From: Sphingobium sp. EM0848
Lineage (GTDB): Bacteria; Pseudomonadota; Alphaproteobacteria; Sphingomonadales; Sphingomonadaceae
Reading direction: 5' to 3'
Length of the DNA: 64,000 bases
Assembly: GCF_013375555.1 (NCBI RefSeq)
Contig: NZ_JABXWB010000001.1
Coordinates: 1,488,001 to 1,552,000, forward strand
The position numbers and the translations under genes are program-made. The notes under the pieces are model-generated. The model had not been told where the DNA came from, searched no databases, and was given only the letters and a program-made list of their open reading frames with translations. Numbering within the stretch: the stretch's first letter is position 1; each line of letters opens with the position of its first letter. This document shows positions 54,966-62,185 of this stretch, piece after piece.

Positions 54966-55840
54966 GTCAGGAAATCCAGCACCGCATCGACGCGCGCCGG
55001 CCGCAGGCGCGAAGGCGGCGTGACCAGATGGATGCCAAGGGGGCGCGGCCGCCAGTCGACGAGAATCTCTTCCAGCTCGCCTGACGCAAGCCCTTCGCCA
55101 ACGATGAAGTCAGGCAATCGCGCAATGCCGACTCCCGCACGCAAAGCGGGCAGCATCGCCTCCCCGCTGTTCACCGTGATGCGGCCGCGTACCTGCACCA
55201 CGACATTCTGCTGGCCAGGACCGGAAAAGCGCCAGACGTCCGGCGTGGCCATATTGGCGTAGCAGAGGCAATCATGGCTGCCGAGATCGCTGGGGTGCAT
55301 CGGGCGTCCACGCTCCGCCAGATAGGCGGGTGAGGCGACAACATACATGGTGACGTCAGCCAACCGCCGGGCGCGCAGCGAACTGTCGGGCATGTCGGCA
55401 ATGCGAATGGTCGCGTCCAGTCCCATTTCGACCAGATCGATGCGGGCGTCGGACAAATGCAGGTCGATGTCGACCTGCGGATGCTGCCTGGTGAACTCCG
55501 CGATCAGCGGCGCGACGCGGAGCAGACCGAAGGTCATGGGCGCGCCCAGCCGGACTGTGCCGGACAATTCCGCTGTTTCGTCGCGGGCAGCCTCCTCCGC
55601 CGCCTGTCCCTCGGACAGGATGCGGGCGGCATGATCGGCCAGCCGCTTGCCGCTTTCGGTGAGCGTCAGACGGCGGCTGGTGCGGCTGAACAGGCTGGTG
55701 TCGAGATGCTGTTCCAGACGGGTCACCGCCTTGGACACGGTGGCCTTGGAAACACTGAGCGCCTTGGCGGCGTCGGTGAAGCTGCGATGTTCGGCCACAG
55801 CGGCGAACATCGCCCAGGCCTCAAAATCAGGAAGACGCAT
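54947..55840 (-). CDS. LysR-family transcription regulator
   Basis: 297 residues. The N-terminal winged helix (FAAVAEHRSFTDAAKALSVSKATVSKAVTRLE) binds DNA; the remainder is a periplasmic-binding-like sensor domain. It is of the AaeR/DsdC-like large LysR clade with no catalytic function. It is divergent from the pirin gene and probably controls it. The end of the gene lies in the GANTC cluster that precedes ctrA. Confidence 0.92.
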   Translation of the reverse strand: MRLPDFEAWAMFAAVAEHRSFTDAAKALSVSKATVSKAVTRLEQHLDTSLFSRTSRRLTLTESGKRLADHAARILSEGQAAEEAARDETAELSGTVRLGAPMTFGLLRVAPLIAEFTRQHPQVDIDLHLSDARIDLVEMGLDATIRIADMPDSSLRARRLADVTMYVVASPAYLAERGRPMHPSDLGSHDCLCYANMATPDVWRFSGPGQQNVVVQVRGRITVNSGEAMLPALRAGVGIARLPDFIVGEGLASGELEEILVDWRPRPLGIHLVTPPSRLRPARVDAVLDFLTSHHSC

Positions 55841-55852
55841 AAGGAAACAATC

Positions 55853-55880
55853 CGTTTCAATGCTGCTTATTCACGAAACG
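55853..55880. promoter_or_regulatory. Candidate LysR operator between the LysR and pirin genes
   Basis: CGTTTC (55853-55858) and GAAACG (55875-55880) are a perfect inverted repeat with a 16-bp spacer in the 124-bp divergent intergenic gap, a usual place for a LysR activation site. Confidence 0.4.
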
Positions 55881-55964
55881 ATCCTGATCGCTAGATTGTC
55901 GGAAAGCAAGCCGGAAGCTCCTGTGTGGGGAGTTGGCGGCAAGATATTCGAAAGGCATCAGCAT

Positions 55965-56684
55965 ATGAGTACGACAGTCGGGAGCCGCATCGAGCGCCGT
56001 CCTTTCGCCTCGCTCGGCCATGCCGACCATGGCTGGCTGAATGCGCGGCATCATTTTTCCTTCGCGGACTATCATGATCCCGCCCGGCTGCACTGGGGTG
56101 CGATCCGGGTCTGGAACGACGATGAAATCGGCCCGCGCACCGGCTTCCCACCGCATCCCCATGTCGACATGGAAATCATCACCTATGTCCGCAAGGGCGC
56201 GATCACCCATCAGGACAGCCTGGGCAACAAGGGCCGTACCGAGGCCGGCGACGTTCAGGTGATGAGCGCCGGCAGTGGCATCCGCCATTCCGAATATAAT
56301 CTGGAGGATGAGACGACGACGCTCTTCCAGATCTGGGTCATTCCGCGCAGCCGGGGCGGCCAGCCGAGTTGGGGCGCCAAGCCTTTTCCCAAGGGCGACC
56401 GTTCCGGCAAGCTGGTGGTGCTGGCAAGCGGCTATGATGACGACAGGGAAGCGCTGCGCATCCGCGCCGACGCCCGCCTGCTGGGCGGAACCGTCAGGGC
56501 GGGTGAGAGCGTCACCTACGACAGCGCCGAAGGACGTCACCTCTATCTGGTTCCGGCGACGGGACGGATCGAGATTGACGGGCAGATTTTCGAGGCGCGC
56601 GACGGCGCCGCGATCATCGGCGGCACGCCCATTACCATCAGGGCGATTGAGGACACCGAAATCGTCTTGGTGGACAGCGAATAA
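55965..56684 (+). CDS. Pirin-family protein (cupin, YhaK-like)
   Basis: 239 residues. The pirin metal motif is complete ([27 protein letters not shown] with His, His, His and a late Glu), followed by [16 protein letters not shown] and a second cupin domain. Bacterial pirins include quercetinases and redox-sensing cupins. LysR-pirin divergent pairs are common and often respond to quinones. The ATG at 55965 has an AAGG site. Confidence 0.92.
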   Translation: MSTTVGSRIERRPFASLGHADHGWLNARHHFSFADYHDPARLHWGAIRVWNDDEIGPRTGFPPHPHVDMEIITYVRKGAITHQDSLGNKGRTEAGDVQVMSAGSGIRHSEYNLEDETTTLFQIWVIPRSRGGQPSWGAKPFPKGDRSGKLVVLASGYDDDREALRIRADARLLGGTVRAGESVTYDSAEGRHLYLVPATGRIEIDGQIFEARDGAAIIGGTPITIRAIEDTEIVLVDSE

Positions 56685-56748
56685 GGCCCCGTCCCCTCCG
56701 GGGCCGAAAGGCCGCCCGCCCATTCTCCCCTCCCTTGCAGGCGGGCGG

Positions 56749-56764
56749 CGAAATTTTTTCGAAA
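56749..56764 (+). promoter_or_regulatory. GAAATTTTTTCG element upstream of wrbA
   Basis: CGAAATTTTTTCGAAA resembles the GGAAATTTTTTCG at 51208-51220 and TGAAAATTTTTTTGG at 52531-52545, all 55-90 bp before a start. It may be a shared promoter element, possibly an ECF -35 region. Confidence 0.35.
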
Positions 56765-56806
56765 CCTTTTATCGATCAATGCATTAACCCGCGATTGGAG
56801 ACACTC

Positions 56807-57406
56807 ATGGCTAAGGTTCTCGTTCTCTATTATTCCTCTTACGGACACATCGAAGCCATGGCGAAGGCCGTGGCGGAAGGCGCTGCCGCTGCCGGCGCGC
56901 AGGTCGACATCAAGCGCGTGCCCGAAACCGCACCGCTGGAAGTCGCACAGGCCGCTCATTTCAAGCTGGACCAGGAAGCGCCGATCGCAACGGTCGCGGA
57001 CCTGGCCGACTATGATGCGATCATCGTCGGCACGGGCACCCGCTTCGGCCGCATGTCCAGCCAGATGGCGGCGTTCCTCGATCAGGCCGGCGGCCTCTGG
57101 ATGCGCGGTGCGCTGAACGGCAAGGTCGGCGGCGCCTTCACCTCGACGGCCAGCCAGCATGGCGGACAGGAAACCACGCTTTTCTCGATCATCACCAACC
57201 TGCTGCATTTCGGCATGGTGATCGTCGGTCTTGATTACGGCTTCACCGCGCAGATGGGCGTGGACAAGGTGCGCGGCGGTGCGCCCTATGGCGCGACCAC
57301 CATCGCGGACGGCGACGGCAGCCGCCAGCCCGGTGAAGAGGAACTGGAAGGTGCCCGTTATCAGGGCCGCAGGATCGCGGAAACAGCGCTCAAACTGCAC
57401 GGTTAA
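56807..57406 (+). CDS. wrbA: NAD(P)H:quinone oxidoreductase WrbA
   Basis: WrbA reduces quinones with FMN and NAD(P)H, limiting oxidative stress. The 199 residues show [23 protein letters not shown] (FMN phosphate loop), [21 protein letters not shown], and [27 protein letters not shown]. Its neighbour pirin/LysR also fits quinone stress. A TTGGAG site precedes the ATG. Confidence 0.95.
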   Translation: MAKVLVLYYSSYGHIEAMAKAVAEGAAAAGAQVDIKRVPETAPLEVAQAAHFKLDQEAPIATVADLADYDAIIVGTGTRFGRMSSQMAAFLDQAGGLWMRGALNGKVGGAFTSTASQHGGQETTLFSIITNLLHFGMVIVGLDYGFTAQMGVDKVRGGAPYGATTIADGDGSRQPGEEELEGARYQGRRIAETALKLHG

Positions 57407-57447
57407 GAAGTTGTTGAGCCTTGGGTCGCGAGGCATCAACGTCAGGG

Positions 57448-57490
57448 GGAGCCGACGCCTGAACTGCGCGCCGGCTCCTTTTTTTATTTT
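57448..57490 (+). terminator. Rho-independent terminator after wrbA
   Basis: GGAGCCG (57448-57454) and CGGCTCC (57472-57478) with a T-run of seven, then ATTTTTT. A strong intrinsic terminator. Confidence 0.85.
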
Positions 57491-57501
57491 TTCGCGCCTC
57501 A

Positions 57502-57528
57502 TGTCACAACGGCCGATCCCGCCTCGTC
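57502..57528 (+). promoter_or_regulatory. ECF41-type promoter upstream of the carboxymuconolactone-decarboxylase-like gene
   Basis: TGTCACA (57502-57508), exactly 16 bases, then CGTC (57525-57528). This matches the reported ECF41 target promoter, and the operon it precedes ends in an ECF41 sigma gene. Confidence 0.9.
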
Positions 57529-57562
57529 ATAGCAGCACAACCCACAAGGAAAGGTGCTGACC

Positions 57563-58018
57563 ATGACTGCCAAATTCGATCCCTTTGCCGCCGCGCCCCA
57601 GTTGATGAAGAGCTGGTTCGCCACTTCCAATGCCGTCAATGACAGCCTGGAACCGAGCCTGATCGAACTGGTGAAGATCCGCTCCTCGCAGATCAATCAG
57701 TGCGCCAACTGCATCAACATGCACACGGCCGATGCCCGCGCGCAGGGTGAGACGGAGCAGCGCATCTATCTGCTGTCGGCCTGGCGGGAGGCACCGTGCT
57801 ATACGTCGCGCGAACGAGCGGCGCTGGCATGGACGGAGGCCTTGACGCGGCTTTCCGAAGGGCACAGCCATGAGGCGGCGCATGAGGCGCTTGCGGCCGA
57901 GTTTTCGGAGGAAGAACAGGTGAAGCTGACGCTGATGATCAATGTCATCAATGGCTGGAACCGCATCGCGGTCGGCTTCGGCCTCTGGTACGAAACCCCC
58001 GCCAAGGCAGCGGCCTGA
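57563..58018 (+). CDS. Carboxymuconolactone decarboxylase / AhpD-like protein
   Basis: 151 residues with the AhpD redox pair Cys-x2-Cys (INQCANCINMHTADARAQG). The family contains peroxidase-linked AhpD and decarboxylases; the AhpD-type Cys pair points to peroxide or carbonyl stress. It is in an operon with an ECF41 sigma factor, which commonly regulates carboxymuconolactone decarboxylases, oxidoreductases or epimerases. Its stop overlaps the sigma start (TGATG). Confidence 0.9.
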   Translation: MTAKFDPFAAAPQLMKSWFATSNAVNDSLEPSLIELVKIRSSQINQCANCINMHTADARAQGETEQRIYLLSAWREAPCYTSRERAALAWTEALTRLSEGHSHEAAHEALAAEFSEEEQVKLTLMINVINGWNRIAVGFGLWYETPAKAAA

Positions 58019-58878
58019 TGGCGCAGGGGACGCATCTGGACGCGGCGGAGAGCTTCGACCCGCTGCGTCCCCGCCTTACCCGCGTCGCTTATCGGATGCT
58101 CGGGTCCGTCGCCGATGCCGAGGACGCGGTGCAGGAAGCCTTCATCCGCTGGATGGGTGCGGACCGTGATGCCGTGCGCGAGCCGGAGGCCTATCTGCGG
58201 CGGACGGTAACGCGGCTCTGCCTCGATCAGCTCAAATCCGCCCGGCATCAACGGGAAACCTATGTCGGGCCATGGCTGCCCGATCCGGTGGTCGAGGATG
58301 TCGAGGAGGAGGAGGATGTGACGCTGCCGCTGATGCTTGCGCTGGAACGGCTCTCGCCCTTGGAGCGCGCGGCATTTCTTCTGCATGATGTGTTCGGCGT
58401 TGGCTTTGAGGAAATCGCGGCGACGGTCGATCGCGATCCGGCGGCCTGCCGGCAACTGGCGGCGCGAGCGCGGACCCATGTTCGGGAAGAACGGCCTCGC
58501 TACAGGCTGGAAAAACAGCGCGGACTGGAGATCGCCAACGCCTTTTTCGCGGCTTCGCGCAGCGGCGACATGACGACGCTGGGCGCGATGCTGGCGCAGG
58601 ATGTCAGCATGCACAGCGATGGCGGCGGCAAGCGGCCCGCGGCGATCGTTCCGGTGCTGGGCTATGGCCAGGTCATGCAGGTGCACAAGGCGCTGGCGGT
58701 GCTGTTCGGCAAATATGGATCGACGCTGGTGCGCGTGGGATTGATCAACGGCCTGCCCGGCTTCGTGACGCGTGAGGCGGACGGTGAGCTCCAGACGACG
58801 GCGCTTGATATCGAGGATGGACGCGTCACCGGCATTTACGTGGTGCGGAACCCCGACAAGCTGCGCCACCTGCATTGA
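58018..58878 (+). CDS. ECF41-group sigma factor (SigJ-like) with C-terminal SnoaL-like domain
   Basis: 286 residues. Regions 2 and 4 are followed by a SnoaL-like domain with no anti-sigma gene nearby. The ECF41 signatures are all present: WLPDP between regions 2 and 4 (about residue 84), DGGGK (about residue 201) and NPDKL near the end. The C-terminal domain modulates activity in the family. It is translationally coupled to the Cys-x2-Cys protein and its own operon carries the cognate promoter. Confidence 0.95.
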   Translation: MAQGTHLDAAESFDPLRPRLTRVAYRMLGSVADAEDAVQEAFIRWMGADRDAVREPEAYLRRTVTRLCLDQLKSARHQRETYVGPWLPDPVVEDVEEEEDVTLPLMLALERLSPLERAAFLLHDVFGVGFEEIAATVDRDPAACRQLAARARTHVREERPRYRLEKQRGLEIANAFFAASRSGDMTTLGAMLAQDVSMHSDGGGKRPAAIVPVLGYGQVMQVHKALAVLFGKYGSTLVRVGLINGLPGFVTREADGELQTTALDIEDGRVTGIYVVRNPDKLRHLH

Positions 58879-58880
58879 CG

Positions 58881-59843
58881 TCAGAGGAAGATACGGCGCG
58901 CTCCGGGCACGGATCGGATCAGATGATAAGCGGCGAGCGGCAGGAACAACGCCAGCATCAGCAGCCACGGCTTGCTCCAATAGGGCGAGAGATAGTGGAT
59001 CACCGCGACATGCAGATACATGATCACCAGTGACGCGCGCCCGATCGCCGCAATCCAGCCGCCAAAGGACGCAATCCGCACCGAAACACGGAACAGCAGG
59101 AAACTGCTCGCGACCGCCGAACCGATGGAAAGCAGCGGCCAGCCATAATCGGCCACCTTCATATTGAGCGTCGGCAGCAACGCCAGCAGGCCCGCCAGCG
59201 ACAGAAGGGCAAGCGGCGCCAGCATCCATCTTCGCCAGATCACGAGCTGCCACGCGGCGCCGATCCAGAGCAGCACGAACGCCATGGGCACGGTCAGCAG
59301 GCCGAGCGGCGACAGGCTGGTGCACCGGCCCACCCCATAGGCGAGCAACAGACAGGGCAGCAGCACCCAGCCCCATCGCCGGTCAAGCGGGTCGGGCCAC
59401 CGCGCCAGCACCATGTTGAACAGGATGCGCGCCATCATCAGGCAGGGCACGAACCAGAAAATCGTGAAAGGCCCGCGCAACCATGAACCGCCCAGCAGGA
59501 TCGGCAACACATCCTTCGGCCAGTCATGGAAGATCGGCCGCCCGCCCTTCATCGTCTCGATGATCTGATCCGCCACGATCAACAGAATCAGGAATGCCGC
59601 ATAGGGCCGCATCTGCGAAACCAGTTGCCGCCGAGTGAAATGCGCCACCGGCTGCGGCCGGGTCAGCAGCCCCGACAACAGGAAGAACAGCGGCATGTGG
59701 AAGCTGTACATCGCATCACGCAGCGTCCCCCGCGTCCACACATGGCCGATGACGACGGCGATGATGCCGATGCCGCGCGCGACATCGATCCATTCCAGCC
59801 GCCCACCGCCCGGCGGGTGCGTCTCATGCCCCCTGTTCTCCAT
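58881..59843 (-). CDS. Acyltransferase family 3 membrane protein
   Basis: About 320 residues with about ten membrane helices. The acyltransferase-3 motifs are RLEWIDVARGIGIIAVVIGHVW (active-site His) and FHMPLFFLLSGLL. The family O-acylates sugars of LPS, exopolysaccharide or other envelope glycans; the acceptor is unknown. It ends convergently with the ECF41 gene. Confidence 0.88.
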   Translation of the reverse strand: MENRGHETHPPGGGRLEWIDVARGIGIIAVVIGHVWTRGTLRDAMYSFHMPLFFLLSGLLTRPQPVAHFTRRQLVSQMRPYAAFLILLIVADQIIETMKGGRPIFHDWPKDVLPILLGGSWLRGPFTIFWFVPCLMMARILFNMVLARWPDPLDRRWGWVLLPCLLLAYGVGRCTSLSPLGLLTVPMAFVLLWIGAAWQLVIWRRWMLAPLALLSLAGLLALLPTLNMKVADYGWPLLSIGSAVASSFLLFRVSVRIASFGGWIAAIGRASLVIMYLHVAVIHYLSPYWSKPWLLMLALFLPLAAYHLIRSVPGARRIFL

Positions 59844-59911
59844 AAGCACGACGCCCTATAGGAAGCCGCACGCGCGTCAATCGCCTCCCTGAATTTACGG
59901 AATAACGCCTC

Positions 59912-60589
59912 TTGTCCCTGCTTCACGACCGAGTCCTGTTCATCGATGGCGAGGCCATCATCCTCGACAAGCCCGCCGGCCTGCCGGTCGACGCGCCGCG
60001 CGACGGGTCGCTGAGCCTGGAGAACCATCTCTCCTCGCTGACCTTCGGCTTCCAGCGCTGGCCGCTGCCGGTGCACCGGCTCGACCGCGACACCAGCGGC
60101 TGCCTTGCGCTCGCCCGCAATCCCAAGGCGCACAAGCGCTTCGCCGCCGCCTTCGAGGCCGGGATCGTCGCCAAGCGCTATGTCGCTGTAGTGGACGGCA
60201 TTCCGGCGGAGGAAAGCGGCCTCATCGAACTGTCGCTCAAGAAGATCAGCACCCCCGCGCAAGGTTGGCGGATGATCCCGGCCAAGGCGGGCAAGGCAGC
60301 GTTCACCGAATGGCGCAAGATCGCGGAGAAGGATGGCCGGTCGCTGATCGTCTTCACCCCGCGCACCGGGCGCACCCATCAGATCCGCACCCATGCGCTG
60401 CACGGACTGGGCTTCGGCATTGTCGGCGATCCGGTCTATGGCTCGGGCGTTGGGCCGATGCTGCTGCACAGCCGCTTCCTCAGCATCCCGCGCGGCGAAA
60501 AGGCACCGGCGGAGGCGACCGCGCCCCTGCCGGAAACCTTCGCGGCGGCGGGTTTCGGGCAGGAACTGCTCGAACAGGCCGGACTGTAG
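59912..60589 (+). CDS. RluA-family pseudouridine synthase
   Basis: 225 residues. The catalytic motif is HRLDRDTSGCLALARN (Asp in HRLDRDTSG); KRYVAVVDG and RTGRTHQIRTHA are further family marks. It is a small RluA/TruC-type enzyme without an S4 domain. The RNA target (rRNA or tRNA) is unknown. A TTG start is used. It is 4 bp from the arfB-like gene. Confidence 0.9.
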   Translation: MSLLHDRVLFIDGEAIILDKPAGLPVDAPRDGSLSLENHLSSLTFGFQRWPLPVHRLDRDTSGCLALARNPKAHKRFAAAFEAGIVAKRYVAVVDGIPAEESGLIELSLKKISTPAQGWRMIPAKAGKAAFTEWRKIAEKDGRSLIVFTPRTGRTHQIRTHALHGLGFGIVGDPVYGSGVGPMLLHSRFLSIPRGEKAPAEATAPLPETFAAAGFGQELLEQAGL

Positions 60590-60592
60590 GGC

Positions 60593-61018
60593 TTGCCCCT
60601 CATCCCCATCACCCGGTCGATCGCCATCGACACGGATGAACTGTCGGAGACATTCGTCCGTTCGACTGGTGCGGGGGGCCAGCATGTGAACACCACCGAC
60701 AGCGCCGTGCAGTTGCGCTTCGACGTGGCGAACAGCCCTTCCCTGCCCGAGGCGGTGAAAAACAGGCTGGCGGCGATCGCCGGTCGCCGGATGACGGCGG
60801 AGGGCGTGCTGATCCTGCGCTCCGAAGGATCGCGCTCACAGCTTTTGAACCGGCAGGAAGTCCTGGCGCGACTGGTCGACCTCATCCGTGAGGCGACTGT
60901 GGTTCCCAAGGCGCGCAAGGCCACCAAGCCCGGCAAGGCCGCCAAGGCGCGGCGGGTCGACGCCAAGAAGGCGCGCAGTTCGGTGAAGGCCGGGCGCGGC
61001 AAAGTGCGGTTCGACTAG
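60593..61018 (+). CDS. arfB: Alternative ribosome-rescue factor ArfB (YaeJ)
   Basis: ArfB releases stalled ribosomes on truncated mRNA. The 141 residues have the GGQ motif (RSTGAGGQHVNTTDSAVQLR) and a basic C-terminal tail (KARKATKPGKAAKARRVDAKK) that enters the empty mRNA channel. The start TTG follows the RluA-family stop by 4 bp, so the two are likely co-transcribed. Confidence 0.95.
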   Translation: MPLIPITRSIAIDTDELSETFVRSTGAGGQHVNTTDSAVQLRFDVANSPSLPEAVKNRLAAIAGRRMTAEGVLILRSEGSRSQLLNRQEVLARLVDLIREATVVPKARKATKPGKAAKARRVDAKKARSSVKAGRGKVRFD

Positions 61019-61065
61019 TCTGGCCGGACTGGCTGAAATGCTCTGCACGCCCTATATCCCGCGCC

Positions 61066-61551
61066 ATGTTCGATTTTACTCCCACGGCGGATGCCGACAA
61101 AGCCACGCTGTATGACGACCTTCTCTCCGCCGCCGATGCACTGACGGCGGGCGAGACCGACGCCGTCGCCAATATGGCCAATGTCTCGGCGCTGATCTGG
61201 CAATTCCTGCCCGATCTCAACTGGGCCGGTTTCTACCGGATGGTCGAGAGCGAGCTGGTGCTGGGGCCGTTTCAGGGCAAGACCGCCTGCATCCGCATCC
61301 CGCTGGGCAAGGGCGTCTGCGGCGCGGCGGCGGCGAGCGGCGAGACGCAACTGGTGGAGGATGTCCATGCCTTCCCCGGCCATATCGCCTGCGACGCAGC
61401 CAGCGCTTCGGAAATCGTCGTGCCGGTGATCCGGGACGGCCGGGTGATCGCCGTGCTCGATCTCGACAGCCCCCGGCTGGCCCGGTTCGATGACGCGGAC
61501 AAGGCGGGGCTGGAGGCGCTGATAGCCCGGATCGGATCACGCCTCGGCTGA
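61066..61551 (+). CDS. msrC: Free methionine-(R)-sulfoxide reductase (GAF domain, MsrC/fRMsr)
   Basis: 161 residues forming a single GAF domain. The fRMsr cysteines are all present: TACIRIPLGKGVCGAAAAS and VHAFPGHIACDAASASEIV. It reduces free Met-(R)-sulfoxide, a repair step for oxidised methionine. Confidence 0.92.
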   Translation: MFDFTPTADADKATLYDDLLSAADALTAGETDAVANMANVSALIWQFLPDLNWAGFYRMVESELVLGPFQGKTACIRIPLGKGVCGAAAASGETQLVEDVHAFPGHIACDAASASEIVVPVIRDGRVIAVLDLDSPRLARFDDADKAGLEALIARIGSRLG

Positions 61552-61663
61552 ACCGGCCCTGACCCGTTTCGGGACAGGACTGGGCATGTTGGAGCCATGG
61601 ATCGCCCCATTTTGTCATGCTAAACAGGCCGTTAACAAATCAGCGGAAAGCGGGGAATCCAGC

Positions 61664-62179
61664 ATGCGGATACGGAGTATCGTCCTGGCGGGCATCAGCC
61701 TGACATGCGGGATGACGACGCCCGTTCTGGCGGGCGACAATCCGCCGCCTCCACCCGGCTTGCGCTATGATGACGAGGTGACGGCGCAGGACAGCCCGCC
61801 CCCTCCACCGGAAATGCCGGGCTATGAAGGGCGCTGGAGCGGCACATGGCGCGACAGGGACGGCAGGACCTATAGCGGCGATTATGAGGGCCGGTTCGAA
61901 GGCCATGTCCATGGCCGTCCCGGCGTCGATTACGACGCGCCGCCCTATGCCGCCGCCCCATATGTGACCAGTGCGCCCGCAACTCACGGCCAAGCCCCCG
62001 CGCCCGGCCAGCCGATCGTCACGACAACGCAGGCGCCCGGTTATTTTGCGGATGGCTATTATTATCCCGGCGCGACCACCACGACCGTCGTGATCCAGCC
62101 GACTGCCACGACCACGCGCAGCTATGTGACGCAAAGCGTGGCGCCCCGCAAAGCCCGGCAGCGCGCGCGTTCAAGATAA
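61664..62179 (+). CDS. Secreted Pro/Thr-rich small protein
   Basis: 171 residues with a signal peptide (VLAGISLTCGMTTPVLA-G). The mature part begins DNPPPPPGLRYDDE, then a Trp/Gly-rich segment (GYEGRWSGTWRDRDGRTYSG), then a Thr/Ala-rich tail with TTTTVVIQPTATTTR. No family recognised. A TTAAC half-site lies upstream at about 61632. Confidence 0.7.
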   Translation: MRIRSIVLAGISLTCGMTTPVLAGDNPPPPPGLRYDDEVTAQDSPPPPPEMPGYEGRWSGTWRDRDGRTYSGDYEGRFEGHVHGRPGVDYDAPPYAAAPYVTSAPATHGQAPAPGQPIVTTTQAPGYFADGYYYPGATTTTVVIQPTATTTRSYVTQSVAPRKARQRARSR

Positions 62180-62185
62180 AATGGC

